This document shows, one piece after another, positions 42,601-52,379 of a stretch of DNA of 64,000 nt. The notes beneath the pieces are model-generated. The model had not been told where the DNA came from. It did not search any database and worked only from the letters and a program-made list of their open reading frames with translations. Where the stretch lies: NCBI GenBank assembly GCA_023055505.1, contig JALIRH010000014.1, forward strand, positions 13,046,501 to 13,110,500. Direction: 5' to 3'. Position 1 is the first letter of the stretch, and every line of letters starts with the position of its first letter. This DNA comes from Callipepla californica brunnescens (Eukaryota > Chordata > Aves > Galliformes > Odontophoridae). Position numbers and translations under genes: made by a program.

Positions 42601-45600
42601 TTTGCAGTACCATATGCAAGCAGAAACGTGCATAGATATGTTACAGCATCTGCTACATTCGGAGAGCAAGCCAAGGGAGAATACAACATCACAATCTTCT
42701 TTGGTTCCCACTGAAAGATGCCCATTGATTTGATTTACTGGCTTTTGTTTCCAGACAACAGCTTCATAGATTCAGTAACCAAGCAGCAAATGCAAAGTGA
42801 GGCCACGTCTGGTCATAGGCATGGAGATTTAATGAGAGGATTGTGATTCCCCATGTCTCAGCCAAGCTGTTTCTCACCCTCAGTGTTCCAAATCTTCCCT
42901 GAAACCTAACAAAGCCTTTTCTCTCTGCACAGACTACATAAATCACTTTTGTCTAATTCAATTGCCTTGGTAGTGAACTATCTACACAGGAAGGGAAAGC
43001 TATATAAAAGAAAAATGCTGTCATGTTGCAACATCATGAATGGGCTGCAATTTTTTTCTCTGATTTGTCCAAAGGAAATGCATGATAACATTCCAGTTTT
43101 CACCATAAAGAACTATATTGATGGTTGGAAGAAATCAGAGCATTTCCCCTTTCTCCCCTCCCCCCAGGAAATTCACAGTGTTTACATCCTGGGTTTTATG
43201 CTTCCATTCCTCTTAATATGCAGTGGTCACTGATGCTTTGTGGGAATTTGCAGAGATTTTGCAATTTTAGCTTTTTTTTTTTACCATGGAGCTGTATGGA
43301 ACAGGTGAAGGCAGCAGCAGGATAGTATCTCAGCACTTGTACTTAACAGCACTCTCATGCCTTTGTCAGAGCCAAACTGCAGATGCAGAAGCTGCCTGCC
43401 TTCCACAGCTATTAAAATATTTTGAAATAGTATGAGAAGATTTGGTGTCATTCCCCAGAGCTTGCCTGAAGAATACTCACTGTGTAGAAGGAAGGTCGGT
43501 CATTATCCGTCAGTATCCTAGGGTCATCAAGAGATTCTGTTCATCGACAGTGGCAGTCATTTGGAGGAGGAGCCTCGTCAACTGCTGTGATCAAAGAAGC
43601 CATGCACAAGCTGTCATCGAAGAGGAGTGTTCCTTCCATTCATATTTCACAGAGTCAGTAACTATGCAAAATTCCCTTTGCTAAACCTAATGAAATACTC
43701 CATGTTGTCTAACACCTTTCTCCCAGTGGAGAATCGATAGCAGCACACAAAAAGTAGAAAATGGACAGTACACTCAATAGATTTCACAAACATCTTATGG
43801 GGGCAAAATTTTGCCTGAGCCCAGAGCAAACAGCAGACTGAGAGAGGGCATGAAAGCAGACTTGTACATGTAGTAGGATTTAACTCCACAAGCTGTAAGG
43901 GAAAATATCGCCCAAGGCAATTACAAGCTACTCGGCAAGCATGTTGAAATCCCAGTTTTTCCCAGTCTTTGTCAGTAGGGCACCTGAGCCATGAGGGGCA
44001 GTGAGGATTTAGGTGAGGTGAGCATCCTGACTTGCACACGACCCAGCCAAGATTTTCAAATGACACCTTTCACCTGAAGATGGATTTCTGGAAACAGTTA
44101 CGTGCAATCCTAACGCAGAAGCACTCTTAGTAACCCGACAGCAGCTTTTCATCTCAAATAATGGTATAAAGCAAGACGTTTTAAGAAAACAGCTAGCAAG
44201 CTGACCACTTTGGATGACACTGAAGCAGAGAGAGATTCCAGTACGTTAATAAAATAAGTATATTCACCAACCTGAACAACTCAAAGAAACTGTGACACTG
44301 AAGCAAGAAACACTTCTAGAGAGAGGTCTCTATCAAAACAGTACATCTCAGAAGCAGAATCAAGTCTGGAGGCATCTCAGGTAGGTGAAAAGCTGTTCTT
44401 TTCTGCTAATGCAATATGAAAACATACCTTATGATCAGCACTTTCTAGAGCATGGAGGTCATTAGAAAAAGCAGTTTAATACTTCCCATCTGAGTCAAAG
44501 ATCTTCATTAGCATGGATGGAGGATCAGACCATTTTTATTCATTAAAAGAAGAATGATCCTACGGGGTTTCATTTTATCCTTTGCATGTCTGACATGCAA
44601 ATATTCGCACTGTCAAAAGCCTTAAGAAAAGAAAAAAACAAAAACAAAACAAAACAAGCAAACAGAAAACAACTGCAGCTTGCTTCTTTCAGTCCAGAAG
44701 ATAAATTATTCTACTCGGTCCTGTGAGCAAATTTGGGCATGGAAGAGGATGCTTCAGTATCTAAATGTGTGGACACTGATGGGCCACTTCAGCACTGCAG
44801 GCTGTCACCTCCTCATTTCCTCCTCAACCAACTGCTCGCAGTCAGGATTTTCCTCTGAAGGGTTCTGCTTCGTGGTGTCCCCTCCACACACACTCCATTG
44901 AACTCAGCAGACATATGAAATATTGGAGGTAAGTAACATTTGATTCCCTCTTACAGTTTTTATGTATTTATTTTTAAACCACGACAAGAGGAATGAAGAT
45001 GGTGGGATGAATAGCCCTTGGTCTGACATGCATGCTTCTGTGTAAGTCTCTCTCAAAACCTGGTGCCCTTTCACCTCAAAATAAATGGCTTCTTTCTTTT
45101 ACAAGCAAAACATAGGGTAGAAAAGTTTTATTTCCTGAAGCACCTGAGTGATGCTGAGGCAGGAACAGGGAGCTGCACAAAAGTAGAGGTCAAGATAATA
45201 TTCTCAACAACTGTATGATGTTCAGCACCTGGAAGGAAAAGTTCTGGCAAGGCTGGCTCTAGAAGCAACTCTGGTTTATTTCTTATGCACAAGATGTTGT
45301 AATTGAAGATGTTTTACAGGCCAAGACCTTGGAAAGAAATAGTAGTCCTGGGTTCTCAGGGATCACCTGGTAATTATTCTGTACAGGTCAGGAGATAATT
45401 AACTTCTGACCTTTGACTCAAACTTCCTATGGAAGTAGCAATGCATTTTCTCCAGGACTACAAGGCCCATGCTGCATCTTAATAGTTACCCTCCAAATAC
45501 TACATAAATTTAATAGTGACAAGCCCATGAAATGCAGCAAGACAGCTCACAGCTCAGGTCAGGTATCATTAAATAAAACACAAGACATTGAAAAATATTA

Positions 45601-47238
45601 ATGAATCAGCATTAATGGGGGAAAAGTGACCACCCACTCTTTTTTAATTCCTCTTCTTCAGGGATTACTACCTTAACCTCATTCACACACCTGACACAGG
45701 CATCAAATCCTCACAAGAAGACCTGAATGCTTCACTCAACAAGCTCTTCACACAGCCTTCTGCCTGCACGTGCAGTCATCTAACCAAGAGCTTTGTGCTG
45801 CTTCCCATGACTCTACAATCACAGATGGGCTATGACTAAACTTTCCATGGAGACTTTCACCCGATGATAAACCAACACAGCCCCTAATCTTTCTGTCAAT
45901 AAATACATTGCCCAGGAGAGTGAAGGTCAAGAACAATCTATATAAAAGCAGAGAATGATGCAGGATAGGGGTCTTCATATTTAAGATATTGAGCTAAAGT
46001 TTACATGTGGCCTTACAAGAAGGGAAGGCATACATGCATTGGTTGAAACAGGACAGACATTAGATCCCCCACACAGACACTTTGAATGACTGCCTGCACA
46101 TCCCACAGGGCTGGAGCAAGGCAGTGCAGCCTCTCTGAGCAGGCCATTTCTACTTCAAACACAACTGTCATCCTGAGGTGCAGCTCCCAAGAAAGAGTCA
46201 TATAGAAATCAGGAGATAATTTTATAAGGGTACACCACACATGATGGAGTGCTTCATAACCAATAAGCTCTAGCATTGTGACCAATAAAAACTCTGTTTC
46301 TGTGATTAGACCTCTCATTTTTTTAAACAAATTGTCACATGATACGTGGTCTGAATTTCAGCCAAAGATCACTCACTGACCCCACAAATCCCTTGCTTCC
46401 ACACTTAATGGCCTCTAACTTTACTCAACAATTTCTGCTGAATTCGCTGTGCAGAGGTCTCCATTGGATGTTTTCTAGAGATCCTCAGCATATCATAACA
46501 GACCTTATCAAACATTTGACCAGCATTCAATTTTTAAATGTATTTTTTGAATTATAGATAGGGCAGACCTTTAAATTAGTTCCAGTGGATTCTCTTTCAT
46601 CTGGATATCTTTTCAGCAAAATTCTTGACTAATCGCTTTAGAAAACACTGCAGGAACATTTGAGGGTGTTATTTTACCAGTAATTGTGAAAAAAAAAATA
46701 AAAATGGCACAGGCTCTTGAGTTTCTAGGAAATTTTTATTTAGTTGCACTGAATTACATACAAATAGCTTACTATACGAGGAAATAAATAGGAAATGAAT
46801 GTACTTTTTAGAATTCTTTGTAAAAATCAGTGAACTTATATTTCAGATCTGTTCTTCATTTCTCGGCATCATAAAGGCAAGCATCACTACTACAGCAATT
46901 TGAACCTCTGCCTAGAGAAACATAATGAAAATACTTGGAGCATTGTTTCTTCATTAGCTATTCACCAGGGAACAAACTGACGATAACAGATTTAGTATTC
47001 CCAAGATACCCTGAGTGCATTTTACTGTTATGCTAGCCACTTTTTCAGTGAAAATGCTGTAATGTTTCTGGGGAAAGAAGGCAGAGTGTGTGCATATTCT
47101 GTTTTCAGCTTGAAGGAGCTTATCATCATATATGGGTTTAGTATCAGAATTTTAACAAAGGAAAGAGAAGAAACTGAAAATGGCTCTGCTGTAAAATCCA
47201 GACATGAAAATCAGATCACAAACAGAACAAACTTAGCA
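27646..47238. other. Long intergenic stretch, no gene supported
   Basis: This is the longest part without a recognisable transposon. The longest open frame of the window (30701-31291, + strand, 174 codons from its first ATG at 30767) lies here, but has no domain. Open frames at 31795-32223 (+) and 31746-32108 (-) lie close by and overlap each other. An (AAAAC)n-like run is at 44633-44663. The stretches 31.7-32.0 kb and 41.7-42.0 kb have the texture of conserved non-coding elements. Confidence 0.5.
44633..44663. repeat. (AAAAC)n simple repeat
   Basis: A run of AAAAC-type units (AAAAACAAAACAAAAC) followed by AAGCAAAC. No mobile-element body is seen beside it. Confidence 0.7.
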
Positions 47239-47292
47239 CAGAATCACAAAGGCTGAAAAAGACCCACAAGATCATCCCATCTAACCGACAAT
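47239..47292 (-). mobile_element. CR1-type LINE 3' end fragment
   Basis: CAGAATCACAAAGGCTGAAA, AAGACCCACAAGATCATC and CCATCTAACCGACAA match the inverted 3' end of a CR1-family element (consensus form: AGAATCAC..GGTTGGAAAAGACC..AAGATCAT..AGTCCAAC). The copy is short and diverged. Confidence 0.75.
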
Positions 47293-49658
47293 CTGCTGTT
47301 GCGAATGAGACGTTGGGTGAATTATCCAAAGGGGGTGTATTTTCATTTAGTCACAGAGTAATTTCCATGGCCTTATGGCTTTTCCCTTTTCTTAAAATGG
47401 TAACAAGGGTCAACTGTCAAAACCAAAATGAACTCACAGACTTCCAGGAGCATTGAAAGATTCATTTTCTTCACAGAGAAGAGATTTACTTACATACTCT
47501 GGGGGAAAGAATCAGTGAGTAGTTATTTGAAGGAAGAATAGACTCTAAAGGAATCTGAGGGAGTGGGTACTCCCTGACTCTCACAGCTAGAAAAAGAATG
47601 AAGAAAGAGGAGACAGTTAGAAAGTGGGTTTTTTTTTCAGCGACTTTTTTTTTTGGACCTACTGATAGACATATCACCTGAATGTATGTACACTCTTCTC
47701 TATAGGTGTGTGAACAAGTTTAGGCAAGTTAAAAGTGTTCTGTACATTCCTCATAGCATCCTACGATACAGGCCTGATCCGCTCCTACTACACAAGGGAT
47801 CGGGAAAAGAGATATTGAAACAGGCTTACTGCTATAGGTGCATTTCAGCAACTCCATCCTGGATCAGATTCGGCCTTTCATTGACAATTAATATATACAA
47901 AAGGAAAATGCACTGGTTTTTGTTTATTAAAAGCCTCATTCTGAAGGTTTCAGACACAGCAACTGAGCTTTTGTGAGAGAAAATAGGCCAGAAGATATTT
48001 TCTTGTATAACTGCCTCGTACAGTTGACCTAATCACCCTGACCTAGACTCATGAAAGGAATGAGTTGAAGTAACTAGAGAAGGCAAAAGAGTTATTTCAC
48101 AAGTTCTTTGCCATGTTCCTGTTTCCATTTCCTTCAACAGCTGCCATCCATTGCACCACTAATGATGGCCCAGCCTTCATTACAGTCATATCCTATTCCT
48201 GGTAATCACCATTTGTAGAACAGCCCAACACAGCACTGAAGATTAATATCTTGTATAGAAAACAAACATCAGAAGCCAGTTAACCCTAAACACCAATGAA
48301 AAAAAAATGGAGAAAAACAGAAAAACACCAGATGCACTGACTGGACCATGGAGTCCTCAGTCATCAGTCTTAACTGAAAGGTTTGAATCGCCAGAAGGAA
48401 TGATAACAATCAAATTCACCTGTGGTGAAGATAGTAAGGGGATTATGATGATAGCACAGTGAAGACCTAGCTCTCTGTAGAACAAGCATCCACAATCCCA
48501 GCCATGCAACACCAGCAACTTCTTTTTTATTGAGGTAAGCCTAGAACTGCACAGAACAAAGACCCACCTGTTGATTACTGCAATCCAGACAGTCCACTGT
48601 CAGCAGCTGCAATTTTTAATGGTATCTTATGATGAAAAGAATCCCTCAGTCACAGACCAGAAAGATGATGATACAGAAGTTTCCCAGACAACTTTACCCA
48701 GAATGAATTTTACAGGATTGTTATTGTTTTTGTTTCAAAATATACAAGTTACACAGCAGGTAATTCTGGCTTTAAAAGCCTCACTGATATTATGATGAGT
48801 TAACTTCTATCCTGTTTGAATGAGTGCCACAAGGGAAAGGCATTTTATAAATGCCTTTCAAAACCATTTAGACTCTACTCGAAAAATAAGAGACCTGGCA
48901 AGTAAACCCTATTAAACATCACAAAAGACTGCAGTAATACCAAGCAGAGAGCTAAAACCCAGCCTATGAGCAAGCCAGGGAGAAAAGTCCTGCCAACCAG
49001 TACCATGGGGGTCCTCGTAGAAGGGTTTCAGTGGGGATTAATTGCCTGTTTCTTGAATCAACTGGGTTAAAACAGTGAATGGAAGCTCCAAAAAGCAGGA
49101 GCCAGCCCTAATCACATATGTAAGTAGCACATTGTACCACGATAAGCAAGTAACCATTGCCTTGGCTCCAAGAGGAGATACAAGAGTATATAATCCAGAG
49201 GGAGATCTTCTAGTCAAAATAAATAAACAAAAAAATCCAGAAGATACTTCAGAAAACAGCAAAAAATGTAATATAGGAAATGCAGGTACATTTGGGGCCT
49301 CAAAGTCATGCAAAATTCACATCTCTTAAATTCACGCCTCTTGATTTTGTTCCCTGATATAAATTGTCTGAATGCCTAAACCTTCAAAACATCTGTTGTA
49401 ACTCTCCTTTTTTTTTTTTTTTGCCATAGTTTCACCAAATGCCAAAAAAAAAAGCAAATAATACTCTTATTTCTCTGCAGTAAAAAGAAACGTTCAATGA
49501 CCAGCAGAAGAGTCTCCAGACTTGAACAAATCTCTCAAGTCTGCCAACTAACATCACCAGGACAGAGGACAGCAAAGGAGGCAAATTCTTCCCTGGGAAA
49601 AAAAAAGCAGTTTTTATTCCTTCAGCAGGAACAGCTGTGAAGCATCCTTGTTTTGTAT

Positions 49659-49671
49659 ACACACACACACA
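49659..49671. repeat. Short (CA)n microsatellite
   Basis: About six AC units, flanked by TTTTGTAT and TCTGCTTTC. Confidence 0.7.
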
Positions 49672-50534
49672 TCTGCTTTCTCATCTTATACACAGCCACC
49701 CCTACTCCCCAACCCAAGCCAGTGCAAGGAGAGCAGGTGTCTGGGAGAAAAGAAGGCAAGTCTAAATTCCTTTGTTATAAAGACAAAACTTGCAACCAAG
49801 GGAGAAATCCCATGAGCTGATCACACCTCTTACAGAGCTGATTTCTAAAGGAACCAGAGGGCTGACTAACCTCAAGATTTAAGTCACAGCTGCCAAGAGA
49901 TGTTTTTGCCTTCTGCCCTTGGTCTTGCTTTTCAATAGAAAGTACAGGGAAACACCATTTCCCTCCTAATCTGTGGGTCCAATTAGCATCCCCAGTCTGC
50001 AGCTCCTCCTCTCGGCTCTCAACACAGTGGGGGCTGGAAAAGAACAGCAAGAAGAAGCTTGCCCATGTGGGGATAAATATCAGTAAAGAAAGTGCAGCAA
50101 AGAGCCAGCAAGCAGCAGGGAGAATGCTACTGCACAGAACCATGTCCCCAGGAGTAACCATGAACTGAAATCAGAGCCTGTTATTAATCTAGCTAGACAC
50201 TGAGACCCAGTAGCTGGAGTAAATCAGATTAAGCTCCTTCTCTTCATTGAATAGGAGCCAAGCAGATTCTTTTCTTCCCCTTTTCTTTTGAATGACAACC
50301 CAGGGGATATTTTTGTCTGTTTGGCTGAACAAACATACCGGCTTAAAACAAATAGAAACAGGAGATCAAAAACATCAGGTTAATTTTGGCATTGAATAAC
50401 ATCCTTTGTGATACAATTTGAGAGGAAAGACTTGGGTAATTTCTAGCCTGGGGGGCTACAGTACTGGTGAAGCAAGCAGTCCGTTTCACACACCCCCACC
50501 CCACCTTGAGGATGGAAAGATTCTTTGAACACAC

Positions 50535-51058
50535 AGAAAAAAAGAAAAAAAAAAGAAAAAGAAAGGAAAAAAAAAGGCTACAAAGGGGTTAAAAGTGACT
50601 CTTTCTTTTCCAGTTGGAGTTTTACAAAGCACAGAACAAAGTAGAACTTAAAGAACTAAAATCCCCTTATACTATGAGAAAAAAAAAAAAAAAAACAGAA
50701 CAGGAAAAAAAAAAAAAGAACAACTATGTGATGTAGGAGAGCTAAGTTTTTATTTAAATATTGAGAAATTAATGGGAAGCAGAGCAGAGTGGGTGCCTTA
50801 CATTAAGTCTAAGGAGCCCATTCCTCCCTCCCAAACAACCACACTGAGCACCCTGAGAGCACAGCAGGAGCCCAGGGTACCACAGCTATGATATGAAACT
50901 GCTACATGCTCCTTACCTGCCCCAGCCTTGACAGCTCTGGCGTTTGCCAAACCTCTTTGAAAAACCACATGCGAGAAGAAAAAAAAAAAAAAAAAAGAGA
51001 GACAAGAAAAATGGAAAAAAAAAAAAAAAAAAAAAGAAAGAAAGAAAGAGAAACAACA
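50535..51058 (+). repeat. Cluster of poly-A/purine tracts
   Basis: Several A-rich, almost pure-purine runs fall within 520 bp. They include mixed A/G at 50535-50577, A-runs near 50680-50695 and 50706-50717, A18 at 50979-50996, A21 at 51015-51035, and a (GAAA)n tail to about 51050. The cluster ends about 630 bp before the CpG island. Poly(dA) tracts tend to exclude nucleosomes; whether this one does is unknown. Confidence 0.8.
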
Positions 51059-52013
51059 GAGATGATCCTTACAAGCCAACAGCAACACATAACAACTGCT
51101 ACTCAAGTAGATCTTCCACGAGATGGAGACTTAAGGCACGTTATGCTTGCCATGTCAAGGGAGATGATTTCAGAGACTTCTTAAAAAGACAGTGATTTGA
51201 GTTAAAAAAATGGAAATAAAACAAAACGTATCAGCGCTTTAAAGGTTAACATCCTCTGCTGAACAACATGCGTTTATCCAACCACATCGTAGAGTAGTTT
51301 TTTCAACCCTGAGACCAATGAGCACAGCTAAGAGGAGGGCCTTGGGATGGTGGAGAGGCTGTGTTACCCCCTCCTTTCTGGTTTGCCTCTTCTCCACCAC
51401 CACCCCCTTTTCTTTTTTTCTTTTTTTTTTAGTTTAGTAAATTAATGCAGCAAGAAACTCCCAAGATCTGCCAAGCCCTAGCAGGGGAGAGAGGGCAGAG
51501 GGGAAATGAAATGCATTAGGAGGACACTGAGCCACTTCCTTTCTGATCGCAATGGGAGTGCTTCCCAAGAAACTTCCCCTTCACTCCCCTCCACTCTAGC
51601 CCCGAGCAATGGGACATCTTCCCTACAGCAGCAATAACTTATTCGGGAGAAAAATAACCCAGGAAGCTGGAATCAACAGCAGCCAAACAGCGAGCAGGAA
51701 AGCAACACGACCGGGACTGCAGCACCGCTTCACACCGACAAATTCCTGTGGATGTAATTAGGAAGACACCCCGGCTAGCAGCAGAGATTAAAACCCCCGG
51801 CTGTCGAGGGTCGCCCCCCCCCTCCCATCCAACCCCACCACCCCGATGGCAAATCTACACCCCCTGCGTCTCTCCCACTCGCCAGCCTGATGTCCGGAGC
51901 GAAATCCCGCTGAAGGGAGACCTCAGTGCGGGAAGCCTGGTCCTCCGGCCCCGAGCAGCACTGCAGTGGCGGGGCACAGCGGAGAGGCGGGCCAAGCTAA
52001 GCCAAGGCAGCGC

Positions 52014-52062
52014 CGGAGCGGAGAGGAGAGGAGCGGAGCGGAGCGGATCGGAGCCGCGGAGC
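52014..52062 (+). repeat. GGAGC/GGAGA pentanucleotide microsatellite
   Basis: An imperfect run of about nine pentamers (GGAGC, GGAGA, GGATC variants) lies about 10 bp before the first RE1 copy, inside the CpG island. It is purine-rich on the gene's sense strand and likely to vary in length between individuals. It may lie in the transcribed leader. Confidence 0.8.
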
Positions 52063-52072
52063 GCCCATCGCC

Positions 52073-52093
52073 GCCGCTGTCCGGGGTGCTGAG
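52073..52093 (-). promoter_or_regulatory. RE1/NRSE element, copy 1 of 3 (REST/NRSF site)
   Basis: The + strand reads GCTGTCCGGGGTGCTGAG from 52076. On the minus strand this is CTCAGCACC-CC-GGACAGC, a full match to the 17-bp consensus NTYAGMRCCNNRGMSAG. Against the fuller 21-bp form (TTCAGCACCNNGGACAGCGCC) only two informative positions differ. REST binds this element and recruits CoREST, Sin3 and histone deacetylases to silence neuronal genes in non-neuronal cells. The two half-sites have the canonical 2-bp gap. Function here is inferred from sequence. Confidence 0.88.
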
Positions 52094-52107
52094 CCGCGCT
52101 CCTGCCT

Positions 52108-52128
52108 GACGCTGTCCTCGGTGCTGAG
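52108..52128 (-). promoter_or_regulatory. RE1/NRSE element, copy 2 of 3 (REST/NRSF site)
   Basis: GCTGTCC-TC-GGTGCTGAG begins at 52111, 35 bp after the same point in copy 1. It fits the 17-bp RE1 consensus completely, and the two gap bases differ from copies 1 and 3 (TC instead of GG). Sequence between the copies is quite different while the two half-sites are intact. This is what selection on the protein contact bases would leave after an old duplication. Confidence 0.88.
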
Positions 52129-52144
52129 CGGGGCCGCTCTCTCT

Positions 52145-52165
52145 GCTGCTGTCCGGGGTGCTGAG
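52145..52165 (-). promoter_or_regulatory. RE1/NRSE element, copy 3 of 3 (REST/NRSF site)
   Basis: GCTGTCC-GG-GGTGCTGAG begins at 52148, 37 bp after copy 2, and ends 158 bp before the GLRA1 ATG. It fits the 17-bp consensus fully; three informative positions of the 21-bp form differ, two of them at the weakly constrained GCGCC end. It has the same orientation as the other two copies. Confidence 0.86.
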
Positions 52166-52256
52166 GGAGCCGCCCCGGCCTTGCCCCCGGCCCAGCCCGT
52201 CTCGGGAGGGGTGGCTCGCATCCCTCAGCAATTCTCCCCAAGTGCCGGGCTACTTT

Positions 52257-52265
52257 ATTGGCCAA
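52257..52265 (-). promoter_or_regulatory. Inverted CCAAT box within an NF1-like palindrome
   Basis: ATTGG (CCAAT on the minus strand) overlaps the palindrome TTGGCCAA, 59-67 bp before the ATG. CCAAT boxes (NF-Y) usually sit 60-100 bp before the start of transcription. If used here, it would imply a very short leader, which disagrees with the upstream extent of the island. The motif is clear; its use is uncertain. Confidence 0.35.
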
Positions 52266-52323
52266 CCCCACCGGCCCACCCCTCGCGGAGTACAAAATAA
52301 ACATCGCGGTGAGAGCTGGAAAA

Positions 52324-52379
52324 ATGTGCAACGTCAACGCGCTCGGAGTCTACGTGTGGGAGACGATCGTTTTCTTCAG
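52324..52379 (+). CDS. GLRA1: Glycine receptor alpha-1 subunit, first coding exon (partial gene)
   Basis: This exon encodes MCNVNALGVYVWETIVFF plus the first two bases (AG) of a split serine codon, then the donor AG|GTAAGG. The run YVWETIVFF(S) matches the signal peptide of vertebrate GLRA1 (mammals YLWETIVFFS); the alpha-2, alpha-3 and alpha-4 subunits begin differently. The phase-2 break inside the serine codon agrees with the human protein, where FFS continues as LAASKE. GLRA1 is the ligand-binding subunit of the pentameric Cys-loop glycine-gated chloride channel that gives fast inhibition in spinal cord and brainstem. Only the secretory signal is encoded here; the ligand-binding domain and four membrane segments lie beyond the window. 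The ATG has A at -3 and is the first ATG after 51892. Residues 2-9 differ from mammals, as is common in signal peptides. Identity rests on about ten residues, splice phase and CpG-island position. Confidence 0.9.

Larger units (their letters stand above)
47293..51689. other. Intergenic DNA immediately upstream of the GLRA1 island
   Basis: AT-rich single-copy DNA with a perfect hairpin at 48835-48859, a (CA)n run at 49659-49671 and a cluster of poly-purine tracts at 50535-51058. No exon is supported. Confidence 0.5.
52076..52165. repeat. Short tandem array of about 35-37 bp units carrying the RE1 sites
   Basis: There are two and a half units. Each starts with an 18-bp RE1 core (GCTGTCC, two bases, GGTGCTGAG) followed by a 17-19 bp spacer. 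Cores are nearly identical while spacers (CCGCGCTCCTGCCTGAC and CGGGGCCGCTCTCTCTGCT) share only GC-richness. The array probably arose by local duplication of one ancestral site, although independent gain of each core cannot be excluded. Confidence 0.75.

Noticed and set aside
44633..44663. AAAAC run as a retroelement tail
   Set aside because: No element body precedes it.
49075..49329. 84-codon + frame rich in K, N and E that looks protein-like at first sight
   Set aside because: Composition follows from an A-rich stretch; starts at a non-ATG codon and resembles no family I know.
51748..52092. 114-codon + frame in the island
   Set aside because: Starts at GTG with no upstream context; the nearby ATG (51752) is followed at once by a stop. 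Composition artefact.
51855..52337. 160-codon minus-strand open frame in the CpG island, with repeated L-S-T-P-D-S
   Set aside because: The repeated peptide is just the minus-strand reading of the three RE1 cores; stop-poor frames are expected in GC-rich DNA. No domain and no splice context.
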